Source: Bolinopsis microptera (Eukaryota; Ctenophora; Tentaculata; Lobata; Bolinopsidae). From it: DNA of 64,000 nucleotides. A program made the position numbers and the translations under genes. The notes beneath the pieces were generated by a model, which saw only the letters and a list, made by a program, of their open reading frames with translations, did no database searches and was not told the DNA's origin. Every line of letters starts with the position of its first letter. Within the stretch, counting starts at the first letter, position 1. Below are positions 56,851 to 64,000 of the stretch, in pieces. The DNA is taken from assembly GCF_026151205.1 (NCBI RefSeq), contig NC_087072.1, positions 25,323,799 through 25,387,798 on the forward strand, in the 5' to 3' direction.

Positions 56851-57054
56851 TGTTACCCTTATATTGCAAGAAAGAACCCTCGCATAAATAAAACTAAAGC
56901 TCATCTGTACAAACAGGTAAATACAATGCATTCATTGAATAAATACTCATAGAAATAATATTTTACTTTTTCAAATGTTAACACATGGTGACGTCCGATT
57001 TGACCAAAAACTGTTTCTGTTTTTAATGAGAAGAATATATATTGTTCACGTGTC

Positions 57055-58256
57055 AGAGCTTGCCACGTGCTGAGAGTGAGAGCGTGTCACGTGCTTAGAG
57101 TGAGAGCGTGTCACGTGCTGAGAGTGAGAGCGTGTCACGTGCTGAGAGTGAGAGCGTGTCACGTGCTGAGAGTGAGAGCGTGTCACGTGCTGAGAGTGAG
57201 AGCGTGTCACGTGCTGAGAGTGAGAGCTTGTCACGTGCTGAGAGTGAGAGCGTGTCACGTGCTGAGAGTGAGAGCTTGTCACGTGCTGAGAGTGAGAGCG
57301 TGTCACGTGCTGAGAGTGAGAGCGTGTCACGTGCTGAGAGTGAGAGCGTGTCACGTGCTGAGAGTGAGAGCGTGTCACGTGCTGAGAGTGAGAGCGTGTC
57401 ACGTGCTGAGAGTGAGAGCGTGTCACGTGCTGAGAGTGAGAGCTTGTCACGTGCTGAGAGTGAGAGCGTGTCACGTGCTGAGAGTGAGAGCTTGTCACGT
57501 GCTGAGAGTGAGAGCGTGTCACGTGCTGAGAGTGAGAGCTTGTCACGTGCTGAGAGTGAGAGCGTGTCACGTGCTGAGAGTGAGAGCTTACCACGTGCTG
57601 AGAGTGAGAGCGTGTCACGTGCTGAGAGTGACAGCTTGTCACGTGCTGAGAGTGAGAGCGTGTCACGTGCTGAGAGTGACAGCTTGTCACGTGCTGAGAG
57701 TGAGAGCTTGTCACGTGCTGAGAGTGAGAGGTAGTCCCGTGCTGAGAGTGAGAGCTTGTCACGTGCTGAGAGTGAGAGCGTGTCACGTGCTGAGAGTGAG
57801 AGCTTGTCACGTGCTGAGAGTGAAAGCTTGTCACGTGCTGAGAGTGAGAGCTTGTCACGTGCTGAGAGTGAGAGGTAGTCCCGTGCTGAGAGTGAGAGCT
57901 TACCACGTGCTGAGAGTGAGAGCTTGTCCCGTGCTGAGAGTGAGAGCTTGTCACGTGCTGAGAGTGAGAGCGTGTCACGTGCTGAGAGTGAGAGCTTGTC
58001 ACGTGCTGAGAGTGAGAGCTTGTCACGTGCTGAGAGTGAGAGCTTGTCACGTGCTGAGAGTGAGAGCTTGTCACGTGCTGAGAGTGAGAGCTTGTCACGC
58101 GCTGAGAGCGAGAGGTAGTCCCGTGCTGAGAGTGAGAGCGTGTCACGTGCTGAGAGTGAGAGCTTGTCACGTGCTGAGAGTGAGAGCATGTCACGTGCTG
58201 AGAGTGAGAGCTTGTCACGTGCTGAGAGTGAGAGCTTGTCACGTGCTGAGAGTGAG
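57055..58256. repeat. 24-bp minisatellite with about 45 CACGTG E-boxes
   Basis: About 50 units of TCACGTGCTGAGAGTGAGAG plus CGTG/CTTG. Nearly all units contain the palindrome CACGTG; a few read CCCGTG or CACGCG. The period is divisible by 3 and free of stops, so several frames on both strands are open (up to 409 codons); these are artefacts. It lies 2-3 kb upstream of the BPI-like start codon. Confidence 0.95.
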
Positions 58257-59366
58257 AGTAATCTTTTCAGACCTGAAAGAGAAAGGTTGAATTTTACATA
58301 AATAAAACTATCATACTTAGACAATATTGTTTTGGGAAAGATTAGAAAACGTATGAATATGATAGTGTCGAATGAGTTCTGAAATCTGAACTGTCAAAAA
58401 GTTATAAAAATGTACTGAAATATTGATATTGACCTGAAAGTCTTAGGTATTAGATCTTCCTTTCGTCTCTTTAGAAAAATATTCTTTTCTTGTTTATGGG
58501 GTGTCCTAGATCGCAGGGCGTCCTATCTTTATAAACCTGTAGGTTAATATCTCATAACACAAAACATACTTTATCTTTTCGTGGATTAATAACAGCAATA
58601 ATTGGCCATTTCACTAATGTTCACGAATTTTGATGCAATTGTATGATGATGTGAACTGAAATACGAATATTGCGAATATAAAGTAATTTAATTGAAATTG
58701 ATGATATACCTGTAGTCCTACTCAGCGTAGTTACGGTTTAAAAATGATGCTAGGAAGTGATACTGTGACATATAAGTTGTTACTTTGAAGTAAGTGTTAC
58801 TTTACAACAAAGTTATTGATCACAATGAAAAGAGAAGCAGCCCTACTACTTCCCTTTTCTTGAGTCAATAAAACAGGTCTTATGGAGGCGGGAAAATTCT
58901 GACCTTATGTTTTTGATTATGATCCACAGCTGCTAAAACTTACCGTTGAACAACTTCTAAAAAATTAGACTAATTAGAATTAAAATTTGCAAAGTTTTGG
59001 AAACCAAATAATTTGCATCCGAGTTTTGTATCACCCAAATTTATTGTTCCCGCAATTTGTTATGCCATATTTCTAGCATGATGCATCGTCTTTACCGAAT
59101 TTTACCGCTTTTCCCGCCTCCATTGAAATTAAACCGTTACTTCTAACAATTTATGCTCACTGTACATAAATAGCCTTTGCTTTGCGTCTCGAAGACTTCC
59201 TGAAATCTATAAAGTGTGAGTTGAGGTCTACCATCATCTAGAGGATACACCTGATTAAGTGACCGAATAAGTATTGGGGCTAGGTTTGAATGCTTGTAGT
59301 AACTTATATAAAAAGTATGTATATCGAAAAAGATGCTACTTGTTTATTGTTAATTATAAACTATAG
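58257..59366. other. Between the 24-bp array and the sushi gene; no gene seen
   Basis: AT-rich sequence with only short open frames. A 15-bp inverted pair ATGGAGGCGGGAAAA (about 58881-58895 and 59112-59126) may mark a small decayed element. Confidence 0.45.
59343..59348 (-). terminator. Possible polyadenylation signal of the sushi gene
   Basis: Minus-strand AATAAA about 20 nt past the stop codon; unusually close, but properly oriented. Confidence 0.35.
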
Positions 59367-60782
59367 CTAATTCTCTGAAGTAAAAACTACCATACCCATA
59401 TCCTGACATGTTGGTGTAGTTGACCACGTGTCCTCCGCTTCGCACGTGACCGATATGACGTAATGCAAATGGTCGGACATGCACGTTACCTTGGCAACTG
59501 TGTTTACTTGAACAGGTCCACTTGGGGAGACAAGGGCGTTTCCCACCGTCAGAGCGGTACATTGCACTGGAAATAGTGTGTTATAAACATTAATTGATTA
59601 GTTGAGTCAGATCGTAGACACCTCAGGTCCATTTTAAACATCAAATGGCCTAAAGGTATGATAAGCAACAAAGCATTGTATGAAAGGTGCAAAGTTGAAA
59701 AGTTATCCAAGCGTATTGAACACCAGCGGTGGAAAATGTTTGGACACATTCTCAGGAGTATGGAGAACACCCCAGCCCAAACGGCTCTCTCATTTGCTAT
59801 TGAATCAGATAATTTATTCATTGGAAGATTGGGGAGACCTAGAATGAACTTGTTATCGGTTTTAAGAAGTGATTTAAATAGTAGAAGTTTGCAAATGGAC
59901 AACTTGTATGAATTGAACGAAATTAAAGATATAGCTGCATGCAACAGATGTTGGGAAAATCTTTTTCAAGGGTACAGTTTACCGCATTAAGGTATTTTTA
60001 AGAATCATTTTTGTCGGTAAGATCCTGTTTTATAATAATAATAAGTTGAGTCAGATAAGTTACAATTAAGAAAGCAACCGTCCTAGCTCGGACACTATGA
60101 CTGCTTAACCCTTCTTTCAATATTCTTATTCAACTTTAATCAACCCGAAAAAAGTATCAGTAAAAAATTAGCTTTTTTATGATTTATGAGGTTTTTACGA
60201 TTCCATAGTTCAAACAATTCGTAACATTCAGTACTTTCATTATTTGTAGGGCTTTTCCAATCAACCACAATTATTAAACGTGGTTTTTACACGTTTATTA
60301 CCTGGTTTAGGCCTGTAAAAGGCCGCGACGGTCGGTCTGATTCTGATCTCTATCTTTACCAAAGGATTGTCCCAAATATCTCCCCAGCCTTCATCACACT
60401 CCCCATCTGACGTGTCCGTAACTGTTACCTCGTTACACTGCACTATAACCCTTGGTCCTGGAAGCTTCTTCGAGAAGGTCCACACAATATCATCACCACC
60501 ACTTGGTGAGCTACAGTCATTGAAGAATTTTTCAGTTTGATCATAATATTCGCTAATGTACTGTTTTGGGGAGTTTAAGAGGTCATATACGGCAATTTGT
60601 CCTTTGTAATATCCTACGCTGTCATAAAAGTACACTGTTACTTTCTCTGCGTTGTTTGCCTTTATTTGAAGATCTTCACTTTCCCAATCGAAGTCTACTT
60701 TTGCATCTTGAGTTACTGGTATCCAGCCTGAAGTTGTGATTGGAGTTTGAAGACCAGACAAACAACGACACTTACAGTTATC
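59367..60782 (-). CDS. Sushi-domain secreted-type protein, last two exons (5' part outside window)
   Basis: The upstream exon (60302 to about 60782, acceptor uncertain) ends CCA G|GTAATAA. The final exon (59566-59367) starts after TTTCCAG and joins in phase to read RPKPVQCTAL. The last exon is a sushi/CCP module with four cysteines (QCTAL, VTCMS, VTCEA, PTCQ) and the usual tryptophan (DTWSTTPTC), then a 12-residue tail. The upstream exon encodes about 160 residues (GWIPVTQDAKVDFDW, KVTVYFYDSVGYY, GPRVIVQC, NPLVKIEIRI) that look like a beta-rich extracellular domain I cannot name. It has no methionine start and continues upstream, beyond the 28-bp array. Sushi proteins act in recognition or adhesion outside the cell; no specific role can be assigned. 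Confidence 0.72.
59613..60043 (+). mobile_element. 5'-truncated LINE fragment with 13-bp target duplication
   Basis: AGTTGAGTCAGAT flanks both sides (59600-59612 and 60044-60056). Inside, an open frame (about 59613-59990) encodes the C-terminal region found in many LINE polyproteins (RRHLRSILNIKWP, LYERCKVEKLSKRI, RWKMFGHILRSMEN, GRLGRPRMNLL) and ends in a stop. A short 3' UTR and an ATAATAATA tail follow. It sits in the intron between the last two exons of the sushi gene, antisense to it. Confidence 0.85.
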
Positions 60783-60889
60783 GCTATGGTTACGTTTTTA
60801 AAAATATCTTGGCGGACTAACGGAAAATTTTTTAAGATCTACGGAAAATTTAAGCCCTAACCATAATAAGATAAGAAACAACTAGTAAC

Positions 60890-63800
60890 TGTTGAATACG
60901 ATATTGAAACTAGTAACTACTATGTACGATATTTTAACTAGTAACTACTATGTACGATATTGAAACTAGGAACTACTATGTACGATATTCTAAATAGTAA
61001 CTACTATGTACGATATTGAAACTAGTAACTACTATGTACGATATTCTAACTAGTAAATACTGTGTACGATATTGAAACTAGTAACTACTATGTACGATAT
61101 TTTAACTAGTAACTACTATGTACGATATTGAAACTAGTAACTACTATGTACGATATTCTAAATAGTAACTACTATGTACGATATTCTAACTAGTAAATAC
61201 TGTGTACGATATTGAAACTAGTAACTACTATGTACGATATTCTAACTAGTAACTACTATGTACGATATTGAAACTAGTAACTACTATGTACGATATTTTA
61301 ACTAGTAACTACTATGTACGATATTGAAACTAGTAACTACTATGTACGATATTGAAACTAGTAACTACTATGTACGATATTTTAACTAGTAACTACTATG
61401 AACGATATTCTAAATAGTAACTACTATGTACGATATTCTAAATAGTAACTACTATGTACGATATTCTAACTAGTAACTACTATGTACGATATTGAAACTA
61501 GTAACTACTATGTACGATATTCTAACTAGTAACTACTATGTACGATATTTTAACTAGTAACTACTATGTACGATATTGAAACTAGTAACTACTATGTACG
61601 ATATTGAAACTAGTAACTACTATGTACGATATTCTAAATAGTAACTACTATGTACGATATTCTAAATAGTAACTACTATGTACGATATTGAAACTAGTAA
61701 CTACTATGTACGATATTGAAACTAGTAACTACTATGTACGATATTTTAACTAGTAACTACTATGTACGATATTCTAAATAGTAACTACTATGTACGATAT
61801 TCTAAATAGTAACTACTATGTACGATATTCTAACTAGTAAATACTGTGTACGATATTGAAACTAGTAACTACTATGTACGATATTCTAACTAGTAACTAC
61901 TATGTACGATATTGAAACTAGTAACTACTATGTACGATATTTTAACTAGTAACTACTATGTACGATATTTTAACTAGTAACTACTATGTACGATATTGAA
62001 ACTAGTAACTACTATGTACGATATTGAAACTAGTAACTACAATGTACGATATTCTAACTAGTAACTACTGTGTACGATATTCTAACTAGTAACTACTATG
62101 TACGATATTCTAACTAGTAACTACTATGTACGATATTGAAACTAGTAACTACTATGTACGATATTGAAACTAGTAACTACAATGTACGATATTCTAACTA
62201 GTAACTACTGTGTACGATATTCTAACTAGTAACTACTATGTACGATATTCTAACTAGTAACTACTATGTACGATATTCTAACTAGTAACTACTATGTACG
62301 ATATTCTAACTAGTAAATACTGTGTACGATATTTTAACTAGTAACTACTATGTACGATATTGAAACTAGTAACTACTATGTACGATATTGAAACTAGTAA
62401 CTACTATGTACGATATTCTAAATAGTAACTACTATGTACGATATTCTAAATAGTAACTACTATGTACGATATTGAAACTAGTAACTACTATGTACGATAT
62501 TGAAACTAGTAACTACTATGTACGATATTTTAACTAGTAACTACTATGTACGATATTCTAAATAGTAACTACTATGTACGATATTCTAAATAGTAACTAC
62601 TATGTACGATATTCTAACTAGTAAATACTGTGTACGATATTGAAACTAGTAACTACTATGTACGATATTCTAACTAGTAACTACTATGTACGATATTGAA
62701 ACTATTAACTACTATGTACGATATTTTAACTAGTAACTACTATGTACGATATTTTAACTAGTAACTACTATGTACGATATTGAAACTAGTAACTACTATG
62801 TACGATATTGAAACTAGTAACTACAATGTACGATATTCTAAATAGTAACTACTATGTACGATATTCTAAATAGTAACTACTATGTACGATATTTTAACTA
62901 GTAACTACTATGTACGATATTCTAAATAGTAACTACTATGTACGATATTTTAACTAGTAACTACTATGTACGATATTGAAACTAGTAACTACTATGTACG
63001 ATATTCTAAATAGTAACTACTATGTACGATATTGAAAGTAGTAACTACTATGTACGATATTTTAACTAGTAACTACTATGTACGATATTCTAAATAGTAA
63101 CTACTATGTACGATATTTTAACTAGTAACTACTATGTACGATATTGAAACTAGTAACTACTATGTACGATATTCTAAATAGTAACTACTATGTACGATAT
63201 TGAAAGTAGTAACTACTATGTACGATATTTTAACTAGTAACTACTATGTACGATATTCTAAATAGTAACTTCTATGTACGATATTGAAACTAGTAACTAC
63301 TATGTACGATATTCTAACTAGTAAATACTGTGTACGATATTCTAACTAGTAACTACTGCGTACGATATTGAAACTAGTAACTACTATGTACGATATTCTA
63401 ACTAGTAAATACTGTGTACGATATTCTAACTAGTAACTACTGTGTACGATATTGAAACTAGTAACTACTATGTACGATATTCTAACTAGTAAATACTGTG
63501 TACGATATTCTAACTAGTAACTACTGCGTACGATATTCTAAATAGTAACTACTATGTACGATATTCTAACTAGTAAATACTGTGTACGATATTCTAACTA
63601 GTAACTACTGCGTACGATATTGAAACTAGTAACTACTATGTACGATATTCTAACTAGTAAATACTGTGTACGATATTCTAACTAGTAACTACTGCGTACG
63701 ATATTGAAACTAGTAACTACTATGTACGATATTCTAACTAGTAAATACTGTGTACGATATTGAAACTAGTAACTACTATGTACGATATTCTAACTAGTAA

Positions 63801-64000
63801 CTACTATGTACGATATTCTAAATAGTAACTACTATGTACGATATTCTAACTAGTAAATACTGTGTACGATATTCTAACTAGTAACTACTGCGTACGATAT
63901 TGAAACTAGTAACTACTATGTACGATATTCTAACTAGTAAATACTGTGTACGATATTCTAACTAGTAACTACTGCGTACGATATTGAAACTAGTAACTAC
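60890..64000. repeat. 28-bp satellite, about 110 copies, running off the window
   Basis: The unit is ACTAGTAACTACTATGTACG plus ATATTGAA, with variants GAAAC, TTTAAC, TCTAAC and TCTAAAT in the last positions, and TAAATACTGTG or TACTGCG types. The order of variants repeats: about 61590-62040 and 62370-62820 share the same series, offset by about 784 bp (28 units). Near the end (63290 onward) a three-unit, 84-bp pattern recurs. There is no coding content. It lies in the sushi gene intron or upstream region. Confidence 0.95.

Larger units (their letters stand above)
55095..57050. other. Upstream of the BPI-like gene; no firm gene
   Basis: Likely promoter side of the BPI-like gene. It includes small repeats (AGTCACGCGGCAGTCTCGTG twice near 55410-55445, GGAATACAA three times near 55548-55570) and a two-copy 54-bp repeat (56735-56850). 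A possible degenerate exon pair (56063-56376, plus) is listed separately. Confidence 0.45.

Noticed and set aside
57046-58324. Open frames of about 400 codons on both strands (LSLSARDK, HVTSSHSQ and VLRVRACH repeats)
   Set aside because: They arise because the 24-bp repeat has no stop in several frames and its period is a multiple of 3. There is no start or splice context and no non-repeat portion.
60302-60782. Treating this exon as the start of the BPI-like gene
   Set aside because: It joins in phase to the sushi exon at 59566, and the BPI-like gene has its own signal peptide and start at 55094.

Overview
The window is nuclear DNA of a non-vertebrate metazoan. The evidence is GT-AG spliced genes with animal-specific products (XKR scramblase, TRPC channel, BPI/LBP lipid-binding protein, sushi-domain protein), long AT-rich introns, an L2/CR1-type LINE, TIR and foldback DNA transposons, and very many mini- and microsatellites. 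A cnidarian-like or other early-branching animal is plausible, but the phylum cannot be fixed from sequence alone. There are no prokaryotic operons, tRNAs, rRNAs or CRISPR arrays.

Layout. (1) 1210-33346, plus strand: a 14-exon XK-related gene. Its 13.6-kb fourth intron is mostly satellites and AT-rich filler, and a near full-length antisense LINE (about 24370-29400) lies in intron 10. (2) 36578-55094, minus strand: an 11-exon BPI/LBP/CETP-family gene, convergent with XKR. A roughly 1-kb tandem duplication has made a second copy of its last exon (35569-35745). (3) 38592-48204, plus strand: a TRPC-like channel gene nested antisense in BPI intron 8. Its first coding exon is split by a 7.1-kb foldback transposon (38866-45998) flanked by a perfect 8-bp target-site duplication. 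(4) 59367-about 60782, minus strand: the last two exons of a secreted-type sushi-domain gene, with a 5'-truncated LINE in the intron between them. (5) 60890 to the window end: a 28-bp satellite with higher-order structure.

The most striking pattern is that tandem arrays repeatedly sit exactly across splice junctions. In XKR they cover the acceptors of exons 2, 7 and 13 and the donors of exons 4 and 13. In BPI one covers the exon-5 donor (about 57 copies of 70 bp). Each unit carries the exon edge plus the splice signal, so the gene offers many identical donors or acceptors. In XKR exon 13 the 48-bp unit keeps the reading frame whichever donor or acceptor is used. Elsewhere, distal sites would bring in stops or frameshifts.

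Functionally the genes are independent: phospholipid scrambling (XKR), lipid or LPS binding (BPI-like), cation entry (TRPC-like) and extracellular recognition (sushi). Exon structures were built by hand from reading-frame phase, GT/AG signals and family conservation. Coordinates may be off by a base in places, and no transcript data were available.
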